NCBI GenBank assembly: GCA_019636215.1 | Contig: JAHBXZ010000007.1 | Span: forward strand, 62,001 to 126,000 | Source of the DNA: Planctomycetota bacterium | GTDB taxonomy: Bacteria; Planctomycetota; UBA8742; UBA2392 | Length of the DNA stretch: 64,000 nucleotides | Reading direction: 5' to 3' | In this document: one piece after another, positions 32,599 through 40,933 of the stretch | Numbering within the stretch: position 1 is the stretch's first letter | Layout: the number at the start of each line of letters is the position of its first letter | Position numbers and translations under genes: made by a program | Notes under the pieces: model-generated | Told to the model about the DNA's origin: nothing | Databases searched by the model: none | The model's input: the letters and a program-made list of their open reading frames with translations, nothing else

Positions 32599-35376
32599 AT
32601 GAAAAAGCTTCTTGGTTTGCTGGTATTGCTTGCCGTCAGCGCATTTTGCGCGCCGGCGTCGGCACAGGTGAGTGTCACGACGGGGGTGCAGAACTTCCCG
32701 GCGGGCACGAACTTTCTGGATGCCTGGTACTTTGACGTAGACTTCGGCGCGACAACCGTGGACGTGACGCTTTCGATCGGCGCCGTGCTGTCCACAAACA
32801 ACGGCATGGTGGTGGTGCTGCAGGACATCACCAGCGGTGCCCGCGCCATGAACGAAACCGAGTGGGTTGCTTCGCGTGTGGGCCCCCAGATCAACGGTGG
32901 CCCGGGCACGCTTGCCGCCACGCCGGTGTACGGTTCTGGTGCGTCAACACCATTCCCGGCCAACCCGGTGCTGCTGTCGGGCGTGTGCCGGTTTCACTTC
33001 ACGGTGCGGCCATTCACCGTGCCGCCCACGGCCAGCCACGACATTACGGTAACCTGGTCCTGCCCGATCGGAACGCTGGTCGGCACCATTCAGCCCGACA
33101 ACTGGACTACCCAGCCCGCGGGCGGAGGTACCACTGCGGTTGGTTCGTCGGCGGCCTACCAGCGCAACTACAGCAACCAGACGCTGGGCATCCACACCCA
33201 TGGCGCGTCGATTGACGAAGTGCAGTACCAGATTGACTGCGTGTTTCCGGGCACCGCCGGTAACGACAAGATCAGCCTTCGCGGCGTGACTGCGGCGGGT
33301 GTGGTCGGCGACCTGCGCGTGACGCTGTATGACATGGAAGCTGCGGGCGGTTCGACTGCGGCCTGTGAAATCATCATTCGGGACGGTCAGCCTGCCGCAG
33401 CCGGCTACACCACGCCCAGCCTTTACACAGGCATGAAAAGGTTCCGTGTTGTGGTGCGGGCTTCCACGGGTTTTGCCGCGTCACCTTCCTATCTGATCAA
33501 CTTCTATGTGACATTCCCAAGCGGCAGCACGGTGCAGACCGCCAACGCGCTGCCCGTTACGGCTGCGCCCTCGATGGTGATTTCGCCCGCCGGCCAGGTG
33601 ATCACTGCCACCACAACGCTTGCCGTCACCGGCGGTACCAGCCCGGCCTCGTACAACTGGTCGATTCAGGGCACCACGCCCACCGGCGTCAGCCTCAGCG
33701 GCACGACCGGCACTCCGATCAACCTGGTGATTTCTACGGTTACTCCGCCGGCTGCCGGCACCCAGGTGACGGTGCGCTGCGCCAACGGCACAACCGGCGA
33801 GTTTGACCAGGAAGTCTACACCATCAATGCACCAGGTGGCGGCGTTGGCATCACCAGCCCGACATCGCCCACTTTGCCCGGGGCGTTGCTGAACGTGGCC
33901 TACACGGCAATCACGTTTACCGCAGCGGGTGGAACACCCGGATACACCTGGGGTGCAACTGGCCTGCCCACGGGCATGACCATGACTGCCGCCGGTGTGC
34001 TGCAAGGTACCCCGACGGCAGCCGGCACGTTCAACGTGCAGGTAACCGTTACAGACTCGGCCACGCCCACACCGGGCACGGCCATCGGTAACTACACGCT
34101 GCAGGTGACGCCACCGCTTTCCATCACGTCGCCCACGCCGGGCAGCGCCTTGGCGGCGGGTTCTGTCGGCACCGCCTACACCGCTGTTACCTTCACTGCA
34201 ACAGGCGGCGCGCCTGCTTACATCTGGGGTTGCACCGGCCTGCCTTCCGGCATGACGATGACCCCGGGCGGCGTTCTGCAGGGTACCCCGACCGCCGGCG
34301 GAAGCTTCAACCTGTCGGTTACGGTGACGGATTCAGCTACGCCCACTCCTAACACCGCCAACGCATCGTACTCGTTGCAGATCAACGTTGCCGCGCTTGC
34401 CATTGCTTCGCCCACGCCGGGTTCCACACTGCCCCCGGGCACTCAGGGCCAGTCTTACTCGGGTGGCGTGACGTTCACGGCCACGGGCGGAACACCCAGC
34501 TACTCCTGGTCGGCTGTCGGTCTTCCCACCGGCATGGGTATTGGTGCCGTGACTGGCGCGCTGGTCGGAACGCCCAGTGCGTCGGGCACTTTCATGGTGG
34601 ACATCACTGTGACGGATTCCGCCACGCCCACGCCGCAGACGGCCATGGGCACCTACACACTGGTCATCAACGCCCCGGGTTCGCCGCTCAACATCACCAG
34701 CCCGGCCGCCGGCGCGCTGCCCGGCGCGACACAAGGTGTGGCCTACTCTCCAATCACCTTCACGGCCACTGGCGGGACACCGCCTTACTCCTGGAGTGCC
34801 ACCGGCCTGCCGGCAGGCATGACCATGACCGCTGCGGGTGTGCTGCAGGGTACGCCCACGGTGAACGGCAGCTTCAACATTCAGGTGACGGTGACTGATT
34901 CCGCCACCCCGCCCAACACGGCAGTCCTGAACTACACCCTGCAGGTTGCCATTGGCGCGGGCAGCACGCTGAACATCACGACTCTCAACCTGCCCAACGG
35001 TACGGTCGGCACGGCCTACAACTTCACCGTTGTTGCCACCGGCGGCACTCCGGCGTACTCCTGGAGCGCCGTCGGCCTGCCCGCAGGCATGTCGATCAAC
35101 CCGACCACGGGCGCGATCACGGGCACGCCGTCCACGGCGGGTTCGTTCCCGGTGACGGTGTCTGTCAGTGACAGCGGCTCGCCGGTAGAGAACGACAGCC
35201 AGGGCTTCACACTGACCATCACGACAGGTGGCGGCGGTGGCGGCATTGGCGGTGGTGGCGGCGGTGGTGGTGGCGGCGGCGGTTGCGCGGCCGACACCGG
35301 CAACACCACCTGGATCCTTCTCGCGCTGGCGGGCCTGGGCATGGTTGCCCTGGCGCGCCGTCGTCGCACCGCGTAG
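32599..35376 (+). CDS. Large secreted putative-Ig repeat protein with MYXO-CTERM-like tail
   Basis: Paralogue of the preceding gene, 925 residues. I chose the ATG at 32599 (GGGGGA upstream) because it gives a signal peptide (KKLLGLLVLLAVSAFCAPASA). The N-terminal domain (GTNFLDAWYFDVDFGATTVD) matches the neighbour. About six He_PIG-type repeats of roughly 90 residues follow, each with AAGGTPGYTWGATGLPTGMT- and VQVTVTDSATPTP-like segments. A polyglycine linker and the tail GCAAD + hydrophobic span + RRRR end the protein. It is probably surface-exposed and perhaps adhesive. The repeats are coded with strongly similar DNA, so copy number may vary between strains. Confidence 0.88.
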   Translation: MKKLLGLLVLLAVSAFCAPASAQVSVTTGVQNFPAGTNFLDAWYFDVDFGATTVDVTLSIGAVLSTNNGMVVVLQDITSGARAMNETEWVASRVGPQINGGPGTLAATPVYGSGASTPFPANPVLLSGVCRFHFTVRPFTVPPTASHDITVTWSCPIGTLVGTIQPDNWTTQPAGGGTTAVGSSAAYQRNYSNQTLGIHTHGASIDEVQYQIDCVFPGTAGNDKISLRGVTAAGVVGDLRVTLYDMEAAGGSTAACEIIIRDGQPAAAGYTTPSLYTGMKRFRVVVRASTGFAASPSYLINFYVTFPSGSTVQTANALPVTAAPSMVISPAGQVITATTTLAVTGGTSPASYNWSIQGTTPTGVSLSGTTGTPINLVISTVTPPAAGTQVTVRCANGTTGEFDQEVYTINAPGGGVGITSPTSPTLPGALLNVAYTAITFTAAGGTPGYTWGATGLPTGMTMTAAGVLQGTPTAAGTFNVQVTVTDSATPTPGTAIGNYTLQVTPPLSITSPTPGSALAAGSVGTAYTAVTFTATGGAPAYIWGCTGLPSGMTMTPGGVLQGTPTAGGSFNLSVTVTDSATPTPNTANASYSLQINVAALAIASPTPGSTLPPGTQGQSYSGGVTFTATGGTPSYSWSAVGLPTGMGIGAVTGALVGTPSASGTFMVDITVTDSATPTPQTAMGTYTLVINAPGSPLNITSPAAGALPGATQGVAYSPITFTATGGTPPYSWSATGLPAGMTMTAAGVLQGTPTVNGSFNIQVTVTDSATPPNTAVLNYTLQVAIGAGSTLNITTLNLPNGTVGTAYNFTVVATGGTPAYSWSAVGLPAGMSINPTTGAITGTPSTAGSFPVTVSVSDSGSPVENDSQGFTLTITTGGGGGGIGGGGGGGGGGGGCAADTGNTTWILLALAGLGMVALARRRRTA

Positions 35377-35394
35377 TCAGGCTACAGCAATCGC

Positions 35395-35424
35395 AAGGGG
35401 CCCGCTTAGCGGGCCCCTTTTTTG
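35395..35424 (+). terminator. Terminator 1 after the Ig-repeat gene
   Basis: AAGGGGCCCGC/GCGGGCCCCTT stem with a TTA loop and a T-run. Confidence 0.85.
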
Positions 35425-35428
35425 TTGC

Positions 35429-35456
35429 GAGGCCCGCTGTGCGGGCCCCTTTTTCA
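35429..35456. terminator. Terminator 2, probably serving the HAD gene as well
   Basis: GAGGCCCGC/GCGGGCCCC stem with a TGT loop and TTTTT. It abuts the stop codon of the convergent HAD gene, so it can act in both directions. Confidence 0.75.
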
Positions 35457-36038
35457 TTTCCATGCCTGGTGCAATCGTGCCAGCAGTTCAGCGGGCGACT
35501 CGATGTACAGGTCTGCCTCAAACCTTGGCGGGCTCCCGTGGGTTACCAGCGCCGTGCGAATCCCCGCAGCCTTGCCGGCCAGCATGTCGTCCTGGTAATC
35601 GCCGACCATGATGGACCGTGCCGGCAATGCGTGCAGTCTGTCCAAGGCCAGCAGCAGGCCGTCCGGCGCAGGCTTGGGCGGCGCGTCGTCGCGGGTAATG
35701 ACAACTTCAACATGCAGCCCAAGAGCATCCAGCGTCACCTGAACGGCCTGATCAAAGTTGCGGGTGATCACTGCCACGCCGCAACCCCGTACCTGAATGG
35801 CCATGACCAGCTCAATGGCGCCGGGGCTGGGCTTGGCAGCTGCCGCGGCATCAAGTTCGTGGCGGCGCAGCAGGGCCTCCTTTTCGGCCCGCAGATCAGA
35901 CGGCATCTCCGCAAGTGCGTGTACGATGCTTACTCCCGCGGGAAGGCCCAGCGAGTGCCGGATCGCCGCAAAATCCAGCACCGGCACAGTCAACGTGCCG
36001 TCCAGGTCAAACAGAAACGTGTTGATCTCTGCCAGCAC
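35454..36038 (-). CDS. HAD-superfamily hydrolase (phosphoglycolate phosphatase-like)
   Basis: Predicted small-molecule phosphatase, 194 residues. The four HAD motifs are visible: FDLDGTLTV (nucleophile Asp), VAVITRN, KPAPDGLLLAL (Lys) and VMVGDYQDDMLAGKAAG (acidic pair). A short helical cap lies between motifs I and II. The GTG start at 36038 is 3 bp after the stop of the zinc-ribbon gene on the same strand, so they form a pair. The substrate cannot be deduced. Confidence 0.88.
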   Translation of the reverse strand: MLAEINTFLFDLDGTLTVPVLDFAAIRHSLGLPAGVSIVHALAEMPSDLRAEKEALLRRHELDAAAAAKPSPGAIELVMAIQVRGCGVAVITRNFDQAVQVTLDALGLHVEVVITRDDAPPKPAPDGLLLALDRLHALPARSIMVGDYQDDMLAGKAAGIRTALVTHGSPPRFEADLYIESPAELLARLHQAWK

Positions 36039-36041
36039 GGG

Positions 36042-36524
36042 TTATCGCCGTGACTCGGTGGCGGCTTCTTCTGTCGCGGGGGCCTGCATCAGCATCGCGG
36101 CCACGCCGGCAGCCGTGGCCAGGGCGGCCAGAGTGCCGATCATCAGGCCGCGCCGCAGGGTGCGACGGTGCTTGATTTCGTGCCATTCGCGAAACTCGGT
36201 GTCCGTTCGCACGCCGCGCAACTGGCGCAGCACTTCCTGCGCGTGAAGGTGCTCGCCGTCGGCAACCTGCACCACGCCGCGCGCGTTGCCGGTAAGCCAG
36301 CGTTCGGAAAGGCCCACCGAAACCCTTGCGTTGAAGCCGTGGCTTTGCAGCGCGCTGGTTGCCAGCATGGCGTCAGCATAGCTGTAGGGGTGGTACACCG
36401 ACCGCCAGCCCACGACGCCGGCCAGCAGGTTCGCGCCGCAAAAGATGCAATGGTCGCCATCCCCGGCGGCGGGTTTGCCGCAGGCCGGGCAGGTTTGCAG
36501 CCGATGCGTGGTGCCATGCAGCAT
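36042..36524 (-). CDS. Zinc-ribbon protein with C-terminal membrane segment
   Basis: Unknown function, 160 residues. I chose the ATG at 36524 because it places the zinc ribbon at the N-terminus (CPACGKPAAGDGDHCIFCG). A middle domain of about 70 residues (VYHPYSYADAMLATSALQSH, AQEVLRQLRGVRTDTEF) resembles DUF2007-type putative signal-transducing domains in its 'A...L...Gi.a.v' layout. A terminal membrane segment follows (LMIGTLAALATAAGVAAMLM). It is divergent from the SirB1-type gene and precedes the HAD gene by 3 bp. Confidence 0.72.
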   Translation of the reverse strand: MLHGTTHRLQTCPACGKPAAGDGDHCIFCGANLLAGVVGWRSVYHPYSYADAMLATSALQSHGFNARVSVGLSERWLTGNARGVVQVADGEHLHAQEVLRQLRGVRTDTEFREWHEIKHRRTLRRGLMIGTLAALATAAGVAAMLMQAPATEEAATESRR

Positions 36525-36562
36525 GCGAACAGGGTAAGCTGGCCGCGCCGAAAGGGAAGACT

Positions 36563-37402
36563 GTGGCGATTTCTGAACGAAACCTGCAGGGCCTGCTGCG
36601 GCTGCTGGAAGACACCGACGGCTCGTCCATTGACGAGCTGGTGAACCATGTGTCGGGCCTGCCGGCGGCTGACCTGGGGCAGCTTCGCCGGCTGGCAGCA
36701 TCGTCCCCGGTGGCCCTGGCCAACGTGGCCCGGGCCGGCGACCGTGCGATGTTCCGGTGGCTGGAGTCTGATTGGGCGCGGCTGGCCGCGACTTCCAACC
36801 CTGGTCTTGAGGCTGGTCTGACCCTGATTTCGCGCACTCTGGGCGACGAGGCCGCGGCCACCATTGCACCGGCACTGGATGAACTGGCGGATCAGGTGGG
36901 GGCGCGCCTTGCCGGCGACCGCGCCTTTGACAACGGCCTGGGCGCGCTGGCAGGCGTGCTGACCGGGCGCGGTTTTCGCGGCAATGCGACGGACTACTAC
37001 AACCCCGGCAACAGCTATCTGTCGACGGTACTCAGCCAGGGCCTCGGCATCCCGATCAGCCTTTGCTGTGTGGCGATTCTGGTGGGACAGCGCCTGGAGC
37101 TTCCGGTGCACGGAATCGGAACACCGGGGCACTTCCTGGGCTTCTATGGCGATCCCTACGTCGGCCACGGTACGTACTTTGACCCATTTGCGGGGTTCAA
37201 GGCCCTGCAACTTGGGGACATCCAGCGCCTGTTGACCCAGGTTTCGCCTCAGCCCGTCGACATGCGCCTGGCCCGCCCGGCCACCAACCGCGAGATTTTG
37301 TCACGCACGCTGCTGAACCTGGTTGGCTGCCACGAAGCCAGGGATGAGCCAGAACGTGCCCAAGCCCTGCGTCACTGGCTGGAACTGCTGAATTCGCGTT
37401 AG
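36563..37402 (+). CDS. SirB1-type transglutaminase-like family protein
   Basis: 279 residues. The C-terminal half has the SirB1/transglutaminase-like core: YYNPGNSYLSTVLSQGLGIP, Cys in ISLCCVAILVGQRL, His in GTPGHFLGF and Asp in YFDPFAG, an order that fits a Cys-His-Asp triad. SREILSRTLLNL-like (NREILSRTLLNLVG) is the usual end motif. The first 110 residues are helical. The GTG start is backed by AAGGGAAG. The biochemical role of SirB1 proteins is unsettled, with possible protease or scaffold activity. Confidence 0.85.
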   Translation: MAISERNLQGLLRLLEDTDGSSIDELVNHVSGLPAADLGQLRRLAASSPVALANVARAGDRAMFRWLESDWARLAATSNPGLEAGLTLISRTLGDEAAATIAPALDELADQVGARLAGDRAFDNGLGALAGVLTGRGFRGNATDYYNPGNSYLSTVLSQGLGIPISLCCVAILVGQRLELPVHGIGTPGHFLGFYGDPYVGHGTYFDPFAGFKALQLGDIQRLLTQVSPQPVDMRLARPATNREILSRTLLNLVGCHEARDEPERAQALRHWLELLNSR

Positions 37403-37595
37403 TCCTGATTTGATGGAACGTTAGACTGTTGCCGAGGGTCAGTTCGGCAGCGTTAGCCATAATATAGAGGACAACTGAACCGACAGGCCGCGGCCCGGCA
37501 TTGAGATGTATGGGCTGACGGCACTCTGCATTTGTGCAACTTCGCGGCCATTGTGGGGTTACATCGCAGGCCGCGACAAAGAACAGGGGATGGGC

Positions 37596-39929
37596 ATGCG
37601 GACATTTGCTGCGCTGGTGGGTTCGATCATGCTGCTGCTGCTTTGCTTCGGCCCGGGCACCAGCCTTCTGGCCCAGCGCGGCCCGGGCGGCGGTGGTCCC
37701 GGCGGCGGCGGTCCCGGCGGCAAGGGTGGTGGTGGTTCGCCCCTTCCGGCCCAAGGCGGCAAAGGTGGCAAGGGCAACTGGGGCAAGAATGCCCCCAAGG
37801 CCACGCTGCCGCAGCTTGAGATTGAAGACGTCAAGGCCGAGGGCAGCTACGAAGTGGCCGAGATTTTCGCAGGCAATGCGGACCAGCCCAGAATCGGCGT
37901 GACTGACGAATACTGCTATCGCCTGGCGGGCTATCAGCCCGACGGCCACGCGCTCAAGTTTGCGTTTTACGACTTCAAGACGCAGCAGCTGCGCGCGGTC
38001 AGCGTGAAGCTGCCCAAGGAATGCCCGCCGTTTGACGAAATCCCGCGCATGGCCTACGACAGCGGCGCCTGGTGTGTGATCAGTCTGCAGGCCCTGACTC
38101 TGTTTGTGGAACCCAAGACCGGCAAGTGCAAGCTGGCTGCCGGCATCGACAAGGCCGTGCCCCTGAAGGCCCCCAAGGCCAGGGAGGAAAAGGGCCCGCC
38201 CCGCGGCGAAAAGGAAAAACCGGCCGCCAACACGCCCCTGTATCGCGTTCACGGCAGCGCCGGCGGCAAGTATGCGCTAAGCATCCAGACCAAGTACGAC
38301 GCCGCCGGCAAGGCTTTTGCCAGCCAGGACGCGGTACTGCACTCAGCTGAAGGCAAATCGGTCACGCTGAAGTGGAGCCACAGCCAGTTCGGCACACCAC
38401 CCAAGGATCGCGATGGCGTGTTTGCCGTGACCGATAAAGAGGTGATCGTCCTTACCACGCGCCCGCGCACTTCCGGCAATTTCATCGGCCCGTGCGAGAT
38501 GGCCTGCCTGGTGTTTGACGTCAACAAGGGCGACCTGAAAGAAGCGCAAGTCAACCCTGATGACTGGGCCGGCAACAACGCCGGTCGGTTTACCCTGAGC
38601 AGTTGCGGCGGCTTCATCGTGGCACACCCGATTGACAGCATTGACCGTTGGCTGGTCAAGCGCGGCAGTTGGGAGAAGCCCTACAAGACCCAGTACAACG
38701 ACGCCTGCGTCGGCTTCGCGCCGGAAGGCAACATCGGCGTGTTCCTGGAAAACAAGACACCCCAGCGCGCCGCGCTGAAGGCCATCGAACTTTCCACCAT
38801 GAAAGAGCTGTGGGCCACCACCGTTGCCCACGACGACGCCATGGGCGAGGGCGAGAAAGAGCCGTTCTACGCCGTGGGCGCCGGCGCCCGCACCATCGCA
38901 AACAAGGGCGGCATCATTGCCGGCAAGAGCACCGACATGCCGGAGTACCTGTACCGGGGCAGCTCGATTGAGTTTGTACCGGTGGCCATGGCCTATGACG
39001 CGGCCGGCAAACGCGTGGCCGTGCTGACTTTGGACCGCATCATTGTGCTGGACGCCAAGTCACGCGAAGAGCTGCACAACATCCCGCTTGAGAAGAGCAT
39101 GTCCAAGGGTGTGCTGGGCGAGTTTGTGGCCTTCAACGACAAGGGCGACAAGATCATGGCCTGCGTGCGCAACCAGGGCGTGTGGCTGGTGGACATCGCC
39201 AGCGCGAAGATTGTTTCCAGCCTGCCGCCGGTTAAGGGCGCCTGGTGCCGCCCGATGCCGGATTTTTCGGCCATTGTCTACAGCCAGCCCAAAGAAGAAG
39301 GCGGCAACGTGGTGGCACAGCCGCTGGCCGGTGGCGAACTCAAGCGCATCTTCCGCTGTGGTTACAAAGACGCCCAGGCCGTATGCCTGTGGATCAATGA
39401 CAAGGGCACAGAGTTCCTGATTGCCGAACGCCAGGTCGGCGAGGGCAGCCTGCAACTTGTGGACGACAAGGCCAAGGCCATTGTCACCTATGACGTGAAA
39501 GACGTTGACCCGATGTACGTCGGCGACACCGCCGTCACGGCCTTTGTCACCAAGCGCAAGGAAGCCGTGCTGATCAACGAAGTGAACAAATGGGAGTACA
39601 CCGGTGTGAACTGCACCGTGGTCAGCCCCGCGCCGGGCGACTGCATCATGGAAAACTTCAGCTTCGTGTTTAAGTCCGAGAACCTGCCCGGCAGCAGCAC
39701 TTACGGCACCACGGCCGCGGCACCGTTCTTTGGTGTGCAGCACTGGGGCGATGAATCCACCTGTGCCTTTGCCTGCCCGGCGGGCGTACTGGTGGTGGGT
39801 GTGCAGAAGGGCAGCATCAAGCTGTATGCCTGGAGCCGCCAGCCCAAGGGCCTGGCTGCGATCAACCCCAAGCTCAAGGAGTTCTTCGTGGCGGGCAACG
39901 CCGGACTGACCACCTTCAAGTTCAAGTAG
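37596..39929 (+). CDS. Large secreted protein, probably beta-propeller
   Basis: Unknown function, 777 residues. ATG 37596 is favoured over ATG 37590 because AGGGG (37585-37589) is 6 nt before it. A signal peptide (TFAALVGSIMLLLLCFGPGT) is followed by a Gly/Lys-rich low-complexity stretch (GGGGPGGGGPGGKGGGG). The remainder consists of repeated beta-rich blocks such as AMAYDAAGKRVAVLTLDRII and FVAFNDKGDKIMACVRNQGV, which look like WD40/YVTN-type blades. It is monocistronic, with a terminator after it. Confidence 0.8.
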   Translation: MRTFAALVGSIMLLLLCFGPGTSLLAQRGPGGGGPGGGGPGGKGGGGSPLPAQGGKGGKGNWGKNAPKATLPQLEIEDVKAEGSYEVAEIFAGNADQPRIGVTDEYCYRLAGYQPDGHALKFAFYDFKTQQLRAVSVKLPKECPPFDEIPRMAYDSGAWCVISLQALTLFVEPKTGKCKLAAGIDKAVPLKAPKAREEKGPPRGEKEKPAANTPLYRVHGSAGGKYALSIQTKYDAAGKAFASQDAVLHSAEGKSVTLKWSHSQFGTPPKDRDGVFAVTDKEVIVLTTRPRTSGNFIGPCEMACLVFDVNKGDLKEAQVNPDDWAGNNAGRFTLSSCGGFIVAHPIDSIDRWLVKRGSWEKPYKTQYNDACVGFAPEGNIGVFLENKTPQRAALKAIELSTMKELWATTVAHDDAMGEGEKEPFYAVGAGARTIANKGGIIAGKSTDMPEYLYRGSSIEFVPVAMAYDAAGKRVAVLTLDRIIVLDAKSREELHNIPLEKSMSKGVLGEFVAFNDKGDKIMACVRNQGVWLVDIASAKIVSSLPPVKGAWCRPMPDFSAIVYSQPKEEGGNVVAQPLAGGELKRIFRCGYKDAQAVCLWINDKGTEFLIAERQVGEGSLQLVDDKAKAIVTYDVKDVDPMYVGDTAVTAFVTKRKEAVLINEVNKWEYTGVNCTVVSPAPGDCIMENFSFVFKSENLPGSSTYGTTAAAPFFGVQHWGDESTCAFACPAGVLVVGVQKGSIKLYAWSRQPKGLAAINPKLKEFFVAGNAGLTTFKFK

Positions 39930-39937
39930 GCACAGAC

Positions 39938-39972
39938 AGCCGACAGGCCCGCCCCCGTGGCGGGCCTGTTGC
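39938..39972 (+). terminator. Terminator after propeller gene
   Basis: ACAGGCCCGCC/GGCGGGCCTGT stem with a CCCGT-type loop; the T-run is weak (TGCGTTTG). Confidence 0.6.
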
Positions 39973-40000
39973 GTTTGCGACCGGCGTGTAAGCTTGGCCT

Positions 40001-40924
40001 ATGCGCATTGTTTTCTTCGGAACCCCGGAACTGGCTGTGCCCACGCTTGAAGCACTGGGGGCTGACGCCGATTTGCGCCCGCTGGCCGTATTCACCCAGC
40101 CGCCGGCGCGGCGTTCGCGACGCGGCGAGCCCGAAAGCAGCCCGGTTGGAACCGCCGCGCGCGAACTCGGCGTGGAGCTGCACGAAGTTGCCAGTGTGAA
40201 CGAGGGCCCGGCTCTGGCCCGGCTGACCCAGCTTGCGCCCGACGTCATTGTCGTGGTCGCCTTCGGGCAGATGCTCAAGAAAGCCGTGCTGAAGCTGCCC
40301 GTGCATGGTTGCGTCAACTTTCACCCGTCGATGCTGCCGGCGTATCGCGGCGCCGCGCCGGTGCAGCGGGCGGTGATGGATGGCGTGGTGGATTCCGGCC
40401 TGACCATCATGCGCCTGGTGAAGAAGATGGACGCCGGGCCGATCCTGTTGCAGCGCCCGTGGCGATTGTCCCCCGACAAGAATGCAGAAGAACTGCTGGC
40501 CGAGGCCGGGCAGCTGGGGGCGCCGCTGATGTTGCAGGCCCTGCGCAGCATTGCCACCCTGATGGCGCAGGATCAGGAAGAAGCGCGCGCCACTTATGCC
40601 CCGCCGCTTGTTAAGGAAGACGGCCTGCTGCAATTTGACCAGGGCGCGGTTGCGCTGCACAACCGGGTGCGCGCCGTACAGCCCTGGCCGCGGGCAAGCT
40701 GCACAACGGGCGGCAAGCGCGTGATCGTGCATCGCACCAGCCTGGCAGAGGAATCCGGGGCGCCGGGGCGGGTCTTGCGTGTGGATCGGCAGGGCATCAT
40801 TGTTGCCTGCGGCACCGGGGCGCTGCGCCTGGAAGAGGTACAGCTGGAGGGCAAACCGAAGGTCCACGCCCGTGACGCGGCCAACGGGCTGCGCCTGCAA
40901 CCCGGCACGGTGTTTGAAACCTGA
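40001..40924 (+). CDS. fmt: Methionyl-tRNA formyltransferase
   Basis: Formylates initiator Met-tRNA. The 307-residue protein begins MRIVFFGTPELAVPTLEAL. It has the active-site stretch VVVAFGQMLKKAVL ... CVNFHPSMLPAYRGAAPVQRA, the Asp in TIMRLVKKMDAGPIL, and the C-terminal OB-like domain with NRVRAVQPWP. The catalytic region NFHPS replaces the more common NxHaS with the same spacing. It is followed 9 bp later by the diadenylate-cyclase fusion gene, so the two may be cotranscribed. Confidence 0.95.
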   Translation: MRIVFFGTPELAVPTLEALGADADLRPLAVFTQPPARRSRRGEPESSPVGTAARELGVELHEVASVNEGPALARLTQLAPDVIVVVAFGQMLKKAVLKLPVHGCVNFHPSMLPAYRGAAPVQRAVMDGVVDSGLTIMRLVKKMDAGPILLQRPWRLSPDKNAEELLAEAGQLGAPLMLQALRSIATLMAQDQEEARATYAPPLVKEDGLLQFDQGAVALHNRVRAVQPWPRASCTTGGKRVIVHRTSLAEESGAPGRVLRVDRQGIIVACGTGALRLEEVQLEGKPKVHARDAANGLRLQPGTVFET

Positions 40925-40933
40925 CGCGCACCC

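Noticed and set aside
36042-36875. Longer 277-residue start for the zinc-ribbon protein
   Set aside because: The extra N-terminus overlaps the divergent gene at 36563 and is low-complexity; ATG 36524 puts the zinc ribbon at the N-terminus.
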